Source: Azadirachta indica
Lineage: Eukaryota > Streptophyta > Magnoliopsida > Sapindales > Meliaceae
Direction: 5' to 3'
Length of the DNA: 64,000 nt
Assembly: GCA_022749755.1 (NCBI GenBank)
Contig: CM040450.1
Coordinates: forward strand, 2,904,913 to 2,968,912
Shown piece by piece: positions 20,789-33,714 of this stretch (within the stretch, counting starts at the first letter, position 1; every line of letters begins with the position of its first letter). The notes beneath the pieces are model-generated. The model had not been told where the DNA came from. It did no database searches and saw only the letters and a program-made list of their open reading frames with translations. Position numbers and translations under genes: made by a program.

Positions 20789-23700
20789 TTATTCCTTTTG
20801 TGCTTTTAGGTATGCATCTCTTTCTATAGATATTGACACATTTGGAATGTGTATTATTTGCGGATCTTTTATAAAACTTGTCCCCCATTAAGTTGAGCCG
20901 ATTAATACTCTGATCAATTGCCTCCTTCATTTAATTTAATTACTTCATGAAATATATCGAGGCTATGTATTTTTAAACTTACTTTGCTTAATTTTTAAAG
21001 ACACAATAACTAAAAAATTTGTTAAATACTCACTTTTTAGTTAAAACTTTATGGTACACGTATAAATCTAGCTCGATTTCAAATTTATCAAAAAACTGTA
21101 GAGAAAGACTGTTTGAAATGACTGATTTGTTTAATCTCGTTGACGGATCGATCAAAAGATTAACCATTTTTTTATCCTCCCTTTTATGGAATGATCCGCT
21201 GCAAATTGACAATACGATAGTAACCCAAAGTTTTTCATTGTCATTTTTTGTTAATATTACCAAACATTTGGGAAAATTATGACAGAAAATGATGTGATCG
21301 ATCGGGCTTGCAACTTGTAACAAGAAACTATTAATTTGTTGTTTGACTTTTACCCGAGCATGAAAATGCTGGCTTTGGTATAAAAATATTACAGACAAAT
21401 CATATGTACAAGACAATGACAAAATAAATAACTTATGTATAATTATATTTAAATGAAAATAAAGAAAGAAACGAATTGCAATAATCCTCATTGTGTTCTC
21501 ATGTCTTGCAATAATTCTCGAGAAAATCTCTTAAGTTTGAGCAACAGTCTTTCGGTAGACAACAAGGACTGTAATATGCATGCAGTAGTAGCTAAGACAT
21601 AAGTGGAGAGGAGGGCTGATATTTGAGGCATTAATTTGAGAGAATTGGTGGATTATAGTGTGGGTCACAGTTGGATGCCAGCAAATTAAGCAATTGACTC
21701 TTCTCTCTCAAATTTTGATTGAGGCCAACCAAAGGTAGCCGCCCCGTCTCTTTCAGGCGTACGTGCATTTGCTATATTATATGTAAAATTAAAACCCTAG
21801 AACACCCTCCAATAATGCTGAGGATGTGTGCATATGTATGGATTATATATGATACTCCAATCTCTTAAGGAATTGAAACCCTAGCTCTAGAGAAATTAAT
21901 TGTATTGATCCACTACTCCTAGTGAAATGTTGGGCTAGAGAAATTTAATTACTGAGCAATCGTATAGCTCTAGATTGAAGGAGAGTTATCGACATGAAAG
22001 GTTCTGCAACATCAGCAATGGCCCATTTCATTAATTTCTTAGACTTGCCCATCATCAAAGTGGAGCCCTTCTCTCATAATGCAATCTCTCCTCAGTTCCA
22101 ACCTAACCATATATAAAATTATTTTATCCCAAAAAGAAATATATATATATATATGTTAGTTATAATTATATATATGCTAGCTATACGTAACCATGCATTT
22201 AAAGATACCAGTTGGAGCCAATCAAGACTCCCTCGTGTACATGCATGAATTTTTGGACATACATTCTCCATCTCACCAAATCCTAGCTAAAACAATCAAT
22301 CATCAACTCAATGAAATTAAAACCATGCATATTTATATATACATATATATGAATATGAAAACTCATCAACTGGCTATTATTATTATTGTGTCGTCTACCC
22401 GTCCTTGTTGGATTTTCAATTCTGGCTGTCTGATCCATGTACGGAAAATTTCTTCAAGCAGATTTGATTTAATGGTTCCCTACACCCTTTTGCTTCTCTC
22501 ATTTCTCATCCACTCAACCCATATAAGTAGGAGAGAGATCACTTTCAAGCCAACATAAGTTCCAAGTTTATCTGAAATTATTGTGTTTCAAAACTCTGCT
22601 TTCGAGTAAAACAGTTAAAAAAGATCTTAGTTTTTAAGCCTTTAATTTTTGAACTCAAACTTTTAGGTTCGGTAACAATCCAACAGCAAAATTGTTGGTC
22701 ACACCACTACAACTTAACGCTCGTTAGCTATATAGATATGTAAAGAAAGATTATGGTTTGAATTTGACCACTTCAGCCTCTGGAAACTGCATTAAGAATC
22801 GGGTTGATGAACGATCATTGTCTTTTGTCATGGAACAGATTATTGGAATTGCAGATTGCATTATGCATTTGCCACTGGACCTACAATTCTGCATGCCGCT
22901 AAAAATTTGTGGTCTTCAATTTCTAAGAGTGGCCTAAAATATTATGTGAGGGCTGGGAGAATGAGATCCCATCAGATGGCTCGCGGTGGGCTCATTTGAT
23001 AAAATACGAAACTGATCGAGTTAATGATTGCAAAGGGTATCACAGATTGTGAAGTTAGGTCATAAGTTTCAATCAATTTTGATTGATTTGCAAAGTTTCT
23101 GATCAAATTTATTTCATTGATGGATTAATTGAGTGGTGATGATCGTCACGTGCAAAACATCTCTGAGTCATGCAGATTGCCATTCTCTTACAACCCTACA
23201 TACTCAAACTTATTCATTGTTGTCATCTGGGTTGGTGACACAATAATTATGATTTTTTTTTTTTTGTGTAATGTGATACACTACGAATTTGATTTGATTT
23301 TCTTCTTGGAGTGGGAAATCAAAATTTTTTATGAATATTTTAAGTAATCAAAATTATTATAAAAATATTTTACTGGCAGCAGGCACAAATATTTTAACGA
23401 AGACCTCTCTCAATTTGTCTTCCTTTTTTTAAATAATACTAAGAATTACGAATTTTAAAGTCATTGGTCGGCATTCATTGGTTAAATAAGGGTCTAAGTG
23501 AAAAGAAATCTGACTTATTTTCTTATGTGTCAATCACATGTCAAGAGGAATCACTGACTTCACTTCAGGGATCTCTTTGAAACAAATGAAAGCTTTATAT
23601 CCTTAGTTGATAAACTATAAAAACATTAGATACCTGAATGTTATTACCCAAAAACCTGAAAAATGGGCCAGCTTTAAAGGTCGAAATTGAGATTCGGGCT

Positions 23701-24861
23701 AAGGTTGGTTTACACGCTAATCTGGGCTACAGCCTAAAAGTTTTGCGGTGAAAAGAAATGCTATCTATGTGCCCATTTAATGTCATTGTATTTTTTGCTA
23801 ACATATGATATGCTTTACTCTCTTATTGAAAATAGTTTTAACATCTGTAATAGAATTTATATACGATCTAATATGCTTTACTAATTACAATAGCGTATAG
23901 ATCAAGTATGAAATTAAACTCAAAAGACATATCTTTTATTATTGTCGTCTTTTACAATCTAGTGATAAAAATTATCGGTTTATGGTTCTTTTAAACCTTA
24001 CACAATTTTTATATGATGGTGTATATTTATTAAAAAGAAATTGTTGGTTTAAAGACCTAATCAAGAGAAAACCTGTATTTATAAGCTCTGCCTATCACAT
24101 AAACCATAAAAAAAATTGTCAGAAACTGTTAGAACGTGTAATCATTTAATTGCTAGAAACTGACAGAACGGGTAACAACTATTAGAATATGTAATAAATT
24201 ACAAAAAAAAAACTGACAGAAATTGTATAATATACGTTTCTAATGAAAGATTATGAGTCACTTACAGTTAAAAATTTTAACAATTCATTCGTATGATATT
24301 TAACCATGAAAAATAAAAGTTAGTAACATGTTAATATCTATATGTGTATATAAATATACAAGTAACATATTATTCCTGATTGTTATTAAAAATTAAATGA
24401 AGTCAATCAATTAAGAAGAAGAATGGAATCGCAGACAGAAGCTTGATCAGTTGACAGATGGCAAAACAACCTTGGATATAGAATTTGTAAGGATATGCTT
24501 GAGACGAGAGTCAACATGCACATTCTGTTGTGGCATCATAGTGGATTGATACATGTCCATTCCTTCCGTCTCCATGGATAATTATATTGTCCACTTCTTA
24601 CAAACTCTGTTTTATCTTTTTTATTTAAATATCACGTAAAATTAATTAAATTAAATCTCTCACCAATTTGGTTCTGCTACATAACAAACATAACTGATGG
24701 AAACTTGCCTAAAAATGGAACCAAAGCATAAAAAATTTGATAATTATAACATATGTGAAATTGGAGGAGAAAACGAAGGAAGTAATTAAGAAATAATAAT
24801 CTTATATATTGATTAAAAAGTATAAAAAGCCAATAGGAATCGAACATTGACAGTAATTCTC
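20789..24861. other. 4 kb AT-rich intergenic region
   Basis: No convincing gene on either strand. Two AAACCCTAG telo-box motifs near 21.79 and 21.87 kb and somewhat higher complexity at 21.6-22.5 kb could mark an unannotated transcript, but no long frame, tRNA or known miRNA is visible. Short (TA)n tracts occur near 22.14 kb. Confidence 0.5.
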
Positions 24862-25452
24862 TCAGGTGTTTGTTTCATCATCAGAAGAAGTTGGAATCAT
24901 TAACCATTCCTCAGGATATGAGTTGTGTTCTTCCCCAGGTTTTGAACTATCCTGATACCGAAACACCTTGCAGGAATCCGCCATCACGAATTTCTCCAAA
25001 TGTTGTTGGTATTTTGAATTTTCTACTTTGTTATTCTTACTATCCAATGTTTTCAGAAACCCTAGCCACCACGAATAAGCAGCAGCTTGGCTTTCTCCCC
25101 ACTCGAATTCCAAGCTTTCCATTTGTACAGCTTGTGGCCCTGCTGCTGTTGCCGGTATTGTAGGCGCAGTTGTAGACCAAATTGGTTCAGGAACAGGCAT
25201 TGATTCTGTCAATGAATAATAGCAACATTGTGATGAGTTACCAAACACTGAAACTGCTGCCGATGCTGTCGTTGTTGTTGCTGACGCTGATGATAGAGAA
25301 GATCTATGGAGCTGCAAGGCTTGAACAATTTCTCTTCTAGCTTCGGCCATATTGATCTGAAGAACTCTTCTACTCTGAGACCTTCTTCTCGTCGGCTTTG
25401 AATTCGATGATTTCTTATTAATAATATCATTATTTTTCTTCTGCGAACCCAT
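24862..25452 (-). CDS. Small plant protein of unknown function (196 aa)
   Basis: One uninterrupted frame. Residues 14-29 are strongly basic (KSSNSKPTRRRSQSRR), a possible nuclear localisation signal. Then comes MAEARREIVQALQLHRSS (35-52), a Ser/Thr/Ala-rich low-complexity stretch (53-70), a Pro-rich linker, a Trp-rich segment EFEWGESQAAAYSWWLGFLK (115-134) and an acidic tail EEWLMIPTSSDDETNT. I recall the pairing of an 'EARREIV-AL-LHR' motif with a 'W-x-x-W-FLK' motif in a plant-specific family of unnamed proteins, so it is likely real and conserved, but I cannot name it. Translation could also start at M35. The gene stands alone, over 4 kb from either neighbour. Confidence 0.7.
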   Translation of the reverse strand: MGSQKKNNDIINKKSSNSKPTRRRSQSRRVLQINMAEARREIVQALQLHRSSLSSASATTTTASAAVSVFGNSSQCCYYSLTESMPVPEPIWSTTAPTIPATAAGPQAVQMESLEFEWGESQAAAYSWWLGFLKTLDSKNNKVENSKYQQHLEKFVMADSCKVFRYQDSSKPGEEHNSYPEEWLMIPTSSDDETNT

Positions 25453-28075
25453 ATTTTACATGGATTGAAGAAATCTGTATATTACTACCACAGCTAGCTA
25501 TACCGTATCAGGGATCAGCTAAAATTGGGAGAGAGTTAAGTAAAGGGAAAGAGATCATGAGTCAGAGGTAAGAATTAACATGTAAGTTGACACGTACGTG
25601 GTGGCATCAATGGACACATCAAATATCAATTAATGATATGGTAGAGTAAATTAATTAATTAATTCATAAATAAATAAATAATGTCATTGTCTATACAAAA
25701 TTCGCAAGCTTTGCCCTTTAAGGCTGATGATGCTAACACTACCACTCATCTGCAACTGCAACAAGCAACTGAAAAGAAATGAGATTTCTTCTTTCTTGGT
25801 TTTTTATTTTTTCGAAGTACAGCGGCCGGGAATGATAACTGTGTATATATCTTTATACATGTATCTCGAAGATTGGGAATGCTTTGCATTTAAGTCTTAA
25901 ACTTAAAATGGTAACTGAAAAGAAAGACGAAAAGGGCTCGAGTGGATCTAGTTTAATTAATTTATAATACGTGTGGGAAAAGAAAATAAAAATAAATAAA
26001 AGATGTTCGGAGAAAGAAGATAATTAAAAATAGTATTTGGAAAAGGGAAAAAACTAACGAGGAAAAGTTAGCGAAAAAATTTTTAAATTGACAAAATTTT
26101 CTGTTTAAGATAACGAGAGAGTGTTCGGTGAAAGGAACAAGTCGTATTTATTAAAATTATGTCTGATAAAATCTTTATCACATATAAATTATTTTAGAAT
26201 TTAATTAATTATTTATGACAATTATAACTATGTGTTCTCTTTATTTAAAAGAAAAAACTGTATATTATGTTTTCTTTAATGAAAAAATAAGATAATAACG
26301 CGACAAATCATAAAATTTTATACTTTTTTACTTAAATTTGGTAACCGATGACGAACTAACTAATTAAATAGCCGACTTTGGTGAGAATATTCAAATTAAA
26401 TATTTGATAGGTAGATATTTATTAAGTATTATTGAATATCTAATAGATAGATCATATTGATATAATATGTGATTATGCAATATATATAATATGTGATTCA
26501 AAGTATATACAGAAAACCCTTTTCTCATCATTGGGATGTGATGAGTGGGATTTAATATAATTATGGTGAATTTAACATTCCATAAATGGTTCCATGCATA
26601 TTTTAAAGCTTTTAGAAATTTAAAAGCGAATGCTAATTCATGATTTTAGAAGACTAACTAATTGTATAATTAACTTTACCAGTTAAGAGTGGGATTAAGG
26701 TATATGAACTTTTGCTGAATAATAATTAATATTAGTTAACCTCACCAGAAACCCACGATGGAAAAAGAAAAAGCAGAACTTGACAATATGAATTGACCAG
26801 CTGTGGAGTACAGTATGCCGTCTGCGTTCTTACAGGAACTCCATTTGATGTCTGGAATAGAAGCTGCTTTGATTTGGGTCATAGGACCAAAGACAAAATC
26901 AGTAAATTGTTGGATCTTTTAATTGACCCGTACTGCTTCCTGGGTTCAGGTTCAACATGCTCTATGTACATGGGTCCATGTTTTAGCTCTACTAAAACTG
27001 AAATTTTAGACTTGGATCAGTACGTAAAACTGACGAGCTTCTGGACCAAAATTTCAAACTGCTCTATCAGATTTGGACCCCAAATTAATTAATCAAGTAA
27101 GGCTATGTTTGATCAATATTAAAATTCTTTTGTTCCTTAAAATCATAATTGTAATGATATAAAATAATTATACGTAAATTTAAGTAAATAAAAAATAAAT
27201 AATTAGTTTTTAAATAAAGTAATTAGGATTTATCAAAAGACTTTTATTTTCAAAGTTAAATAAAAAGATATCAGTACAAAGTAAAGTATATTTTAAAAGG
27301 AATATCAGACTAATTAATGTTGTTATATGACTAAAGAATAAGCAAAAATGCTCCCAACCATTCGACAAAGTTGTGATTTCATTGTTGAAAAGGGCACTAG
27401 TTTATCTGTCAAGATTCGAGTCTATCCAATGTAACAGTAAAATAGTACATAACAATAAATACTATTATAGCTTCAGTACTTGCTCGACATGTGCCATCTT
27501 AGTATTGCTCTTCCAGGATCTCTTTGTTTCGTGAAAAATCTGAACCATATGATATGATATCGGAATATATGTCAATGGTAATGCTTGATTTCATTTAATT
27601 TAATTTTACACACATTTTAATATATAATATAGATTAATCTAGCACCTATATAGCTACCCCTTTATATGGATTCGATCTGTGATAACAATAATCATTACAA
27701 ATTCATATTATACATTAATGGTCGGTGTTGGTCAGTGCCTCAGTGGTCTGACGTTGAATTAATTTTATTATTCATATGGGAAAAAGTAAATTCTTATTCT
27801 CGATATATATCCTCAACAGAGTTCAAAGCATTTCTCATAATCCTTAATTATTACTACTAACTACTTTATTTTAGGTTATGTTACATTTACATTCAATTGC
27901 ATTTGACTTCACTCCAATCTCATCATAAATTCTTTTAATTTCCTACAATTTGCTAAAAACCGAGAATTATATATAATGAAAAAAATTCAAGTATTGCGGT
28001 TAAAAAAATTTGAGGGTTATCATCATGAAAAATAGAGAAATTAAGTTTATGATACAAAGGTATGATAACCATAGC

Positions 28076-28097
28076 TATATATATATATATATATATA
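28076..28097. repeat. (TA)n microsatellite
   Basis: Uninterrupted alternating T/A in intergenic DNA. Confidence 0.9.
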
Positions 28098-29703
28098 GGT
28101 AATTAACTTGGTCATTCATCGCTGTGAATATTTGTCCGCATGATGGTGCGAATAATATTAATATTATTAATTACTGTAATAAAAATGAATCGACTTTATT
28201 AAATAATGAAGGGCAAGGAAAGCAAATCACCGACTGTACGTGTGGATTTATTTATTTATGTTTTATTACTCCAAGATGAATATAGTGGAGAACAACGCAG
28301 AAGAACAGGTTTTTACAACTCATGCTGAGTAATATTTTGAAATTTTGACAACTTATAATATCTATATAATTCTCATCCAACGTTGAATGTCTGCAAGTTT
28401 TTGTTGAATTCAAATGTACCGCTGTACTGTACTATCGTAGCTACAATGCCTTCCAGCTTAGACATTGAATAATTCTAGTGAAATTCTATTAGCTTATTTT
28501 ATATATTTATATAATAACAAGACAGACTACTGCTTCGTTTCTGAGCAATCACGTGCCCTCCTCAAAACTCATAATACCAATTGCAATGTCGAAGCTTATG
28601 CAGGTGTAGAATGCACATTGAATTTTTTAGAGAGATTATGATATAGATAGTATATTCGTAGTCAAAAAGAAAAACCAAATCGATTGACAATTCACTAGGG
28701 TTTCTTTCGTTACTTAAACACACAAGTTGAAGAATATTTATTCACTATCTCAAAAGCAACGCAATCAAATTATGAGATGAAATTAAAACAAAACTTTATT
28801 AAAATATATAAAGTAGGTGTATATATTTGAATAAGAAGTTAATTATTCTTTTTTTTTTTCAACTTTTCGATAAAGAGTATAAAATCTCTACTAAACCCTC
28901 CTCATTTTTTTACTGTTATTCGTACGGAAATTAATTACTTTAATTACGATAATATATTAAAAAATTATTGACAAATCTTAATAATTATGATTGATCAATG
29001 ACTACATGTATAAAGTTAATCATATATTCAGATTTTTATTTTTATCAAAAAAGAAAATAAAGGTGGTGAATTTCTCTTAGCATTCTTGGAACGAGCGAAT
29101 CACATAAAACTTTGTGCGAGATAATAAATTAATTTGTCGGAGAAGGAAATTAATAGAGGAAAATATATAGTAATAATTATAAATTAATGGTTAGAATAAT
29201 CTTAATTATATTATTAAAGTAGTTTTGAAAGGCACATCACATGGCAATTGCATGCAGCTGCAATTTCTACAGTACTCTCCACTTAAATTACCTTTTTATT
29301 TTTTTAATTATTACTATAATTTGTTTTTCCAACTTTCATGGCTGGCTTACACGAATTTTTATTTATTTTTTTTCAAATTAATCTCGTTTTCAAGAATCCA
29401 GGATTCATGAATGGGGTCAACTCTTTGGCTCCTATTTGTCCTCAAAAAGATTAATACACCATGAATTAGTGCTCCAACATTTAATGCCTAGACCTTCCCC
29501 AGGAATAAGAATATATCACAAGAATTTTGATACACTACTCCTTTGCCTTATTTTTTTTATTTAATTCAACTAATTCTCTCTTCTTTTCTTTTTTGGGAAC
29601 AATCCTTAATTATAATAAAATTAAGCTGCTTTGTGTAGTGGGCGGCTTCTGCCTTCAAGCAAACCAATCCGTTCTCAATTGTGTGCTATTTTAAATTTAA
29701 GCA

Positions 29704-29723
29704 ATATATATATATATATATAT
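29704..29723. repeat. (TA)n microsatellite
   Basis: Uninterrupted alternating T/A in the 3' flank of the dehydrogenase gene. Confidence 0.9.
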
Positions 29724-30045
29724 GTATAGGTCAATTTATTAATTAATTACATAATAATATATAATATCAGAATTAATTCTTTCAAACTTTGGTGAGCTAG
29801 AATATGACCCATACCAGAAAGAGAAATTGAGAATTCAATTTTTACCAACTATGAAAAAGAACTCAATTAGCAGTCCTCTTTGACTTTGATATGTTCAAAG
29901 TGCGTGTCAATTTCATTAACAATTCCAACTCGAGATTAATTTGTACACCAAAACCCTAGTTCCAATAAGCCTAAAAATTGGAAATTAATTTTACTTGGTA
30001 AAAACTCGATCGATCGAGCAAAAAGAGAGAGAGATTTAATTTTTC

Positions 30046-31477
30046 TTACAAACCAACACAATTTCTCGACGTGGTTACTCCACCATCTACAACAAGATTG
30101 TGACCACTTACATATCTTGATTCATCGCTAGCAAGATATAGAGCAGCCTCAGCAATATCTTTAGCTCTTAGTGTTGCTCCTTTTAGATTTCCTAACCCAC
30201 AAACAAATTCTTCCATTTTCTCTACTTCTTTCTCACATGGAATTCCGAAATTCATGCATTCATCTTCTTCATCGCCGCTTGTTCTCCATGCATTGATAAG
30301 CATAGATGTTGCCACCCCAAATGGAGAAATGCAATTAACCCTAATTCCATACCTGCCTAATTCACAGGCTGCGTTCTTCGTCAACCCAACAATGGCATGT
30401 TTCGACGCCGTGTAAGCGTGTGGCCCCAGTCCTCCCATTACTCCTGCGACGCTAGCGGTGGAGATTATGCAGCCACCGCCTCTCGGAATCATCACACGTG
30501 CCGCGTGCTTGATTCCCAGTGCCATTCCCCTAACGTTTACACGCATCACAAAATCAAATTCCTCTCCGTCGAAGTCGAGAATGCTCTTGTGCTTACACTG
30601 ATTTCCAAGCACCCCAGCATTGTTGAAAAGTATGTCGAGACGTCCGTATCGAGAAATCGTGGAGTTTATTAAGTTCTCAATATCTTCTTCCAGGCTAACG
30701 TCGCAGTGAACAAAGGTAACAGAAGGAGCCAACGTGTTAGCAAGAACTGTTCCGAGGGTATCCTCAACGTCGGCAATGACAACCTTGGCGCCGTGTCTGG
30801 CGAATAATCTCACCGTCGCTTCTCCAATCCCTCTTGCGCCGCCCGTGATAATCGCAACCTTTCCGTCCAGCCTGTAAAACAGCCACCAATTAATTTACAA
30901 CAGTTAATTAATTTCATGTCGATGGTGCTATTCATGTCGATTTCGCTGCAACCCACTTTTCAGGAACAAGCTGTGTAAGAAAATTTTAAGAGTAAAATGT
31001 AATACTAAATTGAACAATTTCAAATTTCAAGACACAGAAACGCCAATGTAACATTAATTGCATATTACATAGTTTTCCGAAATGCTCATTTTCTGGGGAA
31101 GCTTCAGCAGTTGATGAAAAATGAAATCAGTATCGACTTCTTAATTCAAGTAACTGGAGTTTGAATTCCGCTCACCAAAAGTCGAAGAGAGGGTTTATAT
31201 AAAAAAAAAGGGGGAAAAAAAAGTAAGGAAACATATGAAAAACTCTTAATGCAACACAATAAATTTCTTGTATTTAATTAAATATATATATATAATTTGT
31301 CTTTTACAAACATTTTTGTTTGAGTATTTGTATACATAAAAGGGAGGGTGGAGAAATAGAAAAATGAAAAGAAGGTAGAAAATACCTTTTATGAGGAGGG
31401 GGAGGATTGTCTTCCCAACCCAAGACATGAATGCCTTGAAGAGTAGTACTTGTCTCAGGCATCACTTGAGCAGGCAT
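30046..31477 (-). CDS. Classical short-chain dehydrogenase/reductase (SDR110C type)
   Basis: NAD(P)-dependent oxidoreductase with a Rossmann fold, in the plant group that includes Arabidopsis SDR2, ABA2-type xanthoxin dehydrogenase, secoisolariciresinol dehydrogenase and tasselseed2-like enzymes. Two exons: 31477-31386 and 30871-30046 (minus strand), 305 aa. Motifs: TGGARGIG cofactor loop (40-47), Asp65 after the second strand favouring NAD over NADP, NNAG (114-117), catalytic Ser171, and YTASK with Tyr184 and Lys188. An N-terminal extension of about 30 residues precedes the fold and contains a run of four prolines (NPPPPHKR). Met at 31477 is the first ATG downstream of a TATA box at 31588-31595; MPAQV matches the start I recall for SDR2. 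The substrate cannot be read from sequence. The leader is CT-rich. Confidence 0.93.
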
Positions 31478-31587
31478 GGTTTTTGTTCGTTTATCAAAAA
31501 TATGAAGAGAGAGAAAAAGAGGGAGGAAGAGAGAGAGGAAGCACTTAAGCAAGAATTGCTTTTGATAGAGGAAATGATGAATTAAGG

Positions 31588-31595
31588 TATTTATA
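31588..31595 (-). promoter_or_regulatory. TATA box of the dehydrogenase gene
   Basis: TATAAATA on the minus strand, 111 bases upstream of the ATG, followed by a CT-rich leader (GA-rich on the plus strand, about 31502-31540). No other ATG lies between it and the chosen start. Confidence 0.7.
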
Positions 31596-32616
31596 GGCAG
31601 AGAAGGGGAAAAGAGAGATAGGAAGTACTTAATAATAATATTTGAAGTGGGGTTTCGTAAATGAGCTGTTCTCTATGATCTCAAGGTAACTTCCTTAGAA
31701 ATGTCCCTCACACTAAGGCTAGCTTGCCCTTCAAGGACACTAAATAAATAAATGCTTTTTTGTAAACCACTTGCTTGACCAAACTAACCCTATAGCTAGT
31801 TTCAACTTTCAAGCAATCACAAACTAAGTCAAACCTTTGATATTCCCATAAACTAATACAAATTAAGCCTAATTGATCAATTTAATTACGTGAATATCTA
31901 GGTGGCTGATGAGTAATGCTGTATGAGTAAGCTCAACATCTTCGAATCTTTCCAGGGAGGGTAGTCGGGCAACAGATTTCTTTGTTTAATTTAGGTTTGA
32001 CAAATCAAAGAAAAATTTTCTTCTGATAATATGTGTGTGTGTATATATTTAATAATACAATAACAAAAGTGTATTTTTACTATATTCATGACATGATTTT
32101 ATAGATTGACTGCACATACATCTTTTGTACAAAAAGATTATCGTAAAAAGTTAAAGTTCACGTGCATCCTCAAAAATTGGAACGAATTTCACTATGTCAC
32201 ATGATACTATATATTTCTATTTCATATTCTTGTAATTTGTTGTTTGGTTTTTTTTTTTTTTTATTGACTTCTGAATTTAATATATTCTTAAATTTACTTT
32301 TTAACTTATTCTTTTTGTCTATGAATTTCATTACTCTCCTCCAGATGGGGTGTTTCTAATCAAAATATATGATAATAATAATAACACCTAAATATGCACA
32401 GTCGGCTTCTTAATTATATAAATGGTTACAAGAATTACAATACATTATGCTTTTCTGATCGTATCATAAAATTGGAATAATTAATCATATACGTGACATA
32501 TGAAATATTAAACGGTCATCAATTAATTAAAGTCTAGCAACTTAATTTATATTTTAAGCGTAGATCATGTTAAACAGATCAATGCCAAGTTATATTGGCC
32601 GGCTAACAGTTGACGG

Positions 32617-32651
<35 letters not shown>

Positions 32652-32654
32652 CAT
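32617..32654. repeat. (AC)n(AT)n compound microsatellite
   Basis: Twelve AC units followed by AT units; a likely length-polymorphic locus. Confidence 0.95.
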
Positions 32655-32961
32655 ACTTGATGAAAATAATAAGGAAATATGCTAGCAGCTGCTGCATGTA
32701 GGGGATTCAGGTTTATCCAGCGAGGATGTAGCTTCGATTATTTATGATCTGCTATTTTGTTCTTTTTACCTGTCTGAAAGATTAGACAGACTGGAACTAG
32801 ATCCTTCGGGATTTAACGAGAGATTTTTGGGTATTTGTTTTTCTCTCTTGGAAATTCAAATCTAAGCTTATAATATAAAAGATACATAAGCTCAAATTTA
32901 GCTTATTTTAGTTTAGTTTAAAAGATAAACGAAGATCCTACATATTCTGGCTATCCCACAT

Positions 32962-33016
32962 GATATACATATACATATACATACGTACATACATACATAT
33001 ATATATATATACATAT
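32962..33016. repeat. ATAC/TA compound microsatellite
   Basis: Mixed ATAC, ACAT and TA units. Confidence 0.85.
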
Positions 33017-33691
33017 TTGTCGATTCCCTATGTGAAAAATGATTAATCAATCAATCAGACATACACACACATATATAAATCTGAAGTACTGATCAACTCT
33101 GAACTCCTTGCAATCAATGTAAGAAACATTAAAAAAAAAAAAAAAATCAAATATAGCTATTTGAAGTTGCAACATCAATGATAAAAGCAACTCAAGTATA
33201 ATAACATTTCTATTTATAGAAATTTGTATTTGTACATAACATAAGGAACGAATATCTATGTTCCTCTTATTGTTTCTGCCAGAAGCTTGATTAATTAATT
33301 ATTAATTGCACAATTTTGGGAGATATGTTTCCTTAATATATTCTTAATTAATTATAAACGAATTACATTTATATATAATAATTAAACAAAAGCAGCTCAG
33401 CCTCAAAGTCTTGACCAGATTTGCCCAACTACCTGGTTTCCAAAAGTTTCTTAAAACTCCACGTCAACTGCGTATATATTTTTCCTTCGTTTACTGTCAA
33501 TCATTTTCCGTCTTTTTTGTATATTTAATTAATCCTCCATTAATTCTCTTATATAAAAAACACAAATTATATAAATATATATATATTCCCCATATCCCCC
33601 GAAGATCTCATTTCTGCCCAATCCAGACTGTCCACCACGTAAACGGTATCTACATAAACAACTATATATCTATATTTCCCTGTTAATAATC

Positions 33692-33714
33692 ATATATATA
33701 TATATATATATATA
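33692..33714. repeat. (TA)n microsatellite
   Basis: Uninterrupted alternating A/T in intergenic DNA. Confidence 0.9.

Larger units (their letters stand above)
25453..30045. other. 4.6 kb AT-rich intergenic region
   Basis: Upstream region of the unnamed protein and 3' flank of the dehydrogenase. Open frames present (for example near 26.8-27.1 kb) show no domain and are not called. Several (TA)n tracts occur, and no transposon coding remnants are recognisable. Confidence 0.5.

Noticed and set aside
21030..21491. 153-codon minus-strand open frame
   Set aside because: Composition is that of AT-rich random DNA (Leu, Ile, Phe, Lys), it shows no domain and has no promoter or splice context.
26793..27092. 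99-codon frame in intergenic DNA
   Set aside because: No motif, no neighbours with matching exons and no transposon similarity that I can recognise.
28550..28580. CACGTGCCCTCCTC, similar to a miR164 star strand
   Set aside because: No complementary arm matching mature miR164 is found within reach, so there is no hairpin precursor.
31478..31552. Hydrophobic, signal-peptide-like extension of the dehydrogenase
   Set aside because: The in-frame codon at 31552 is TTG, not ATG; the first ATG after the TATA box is 31477.
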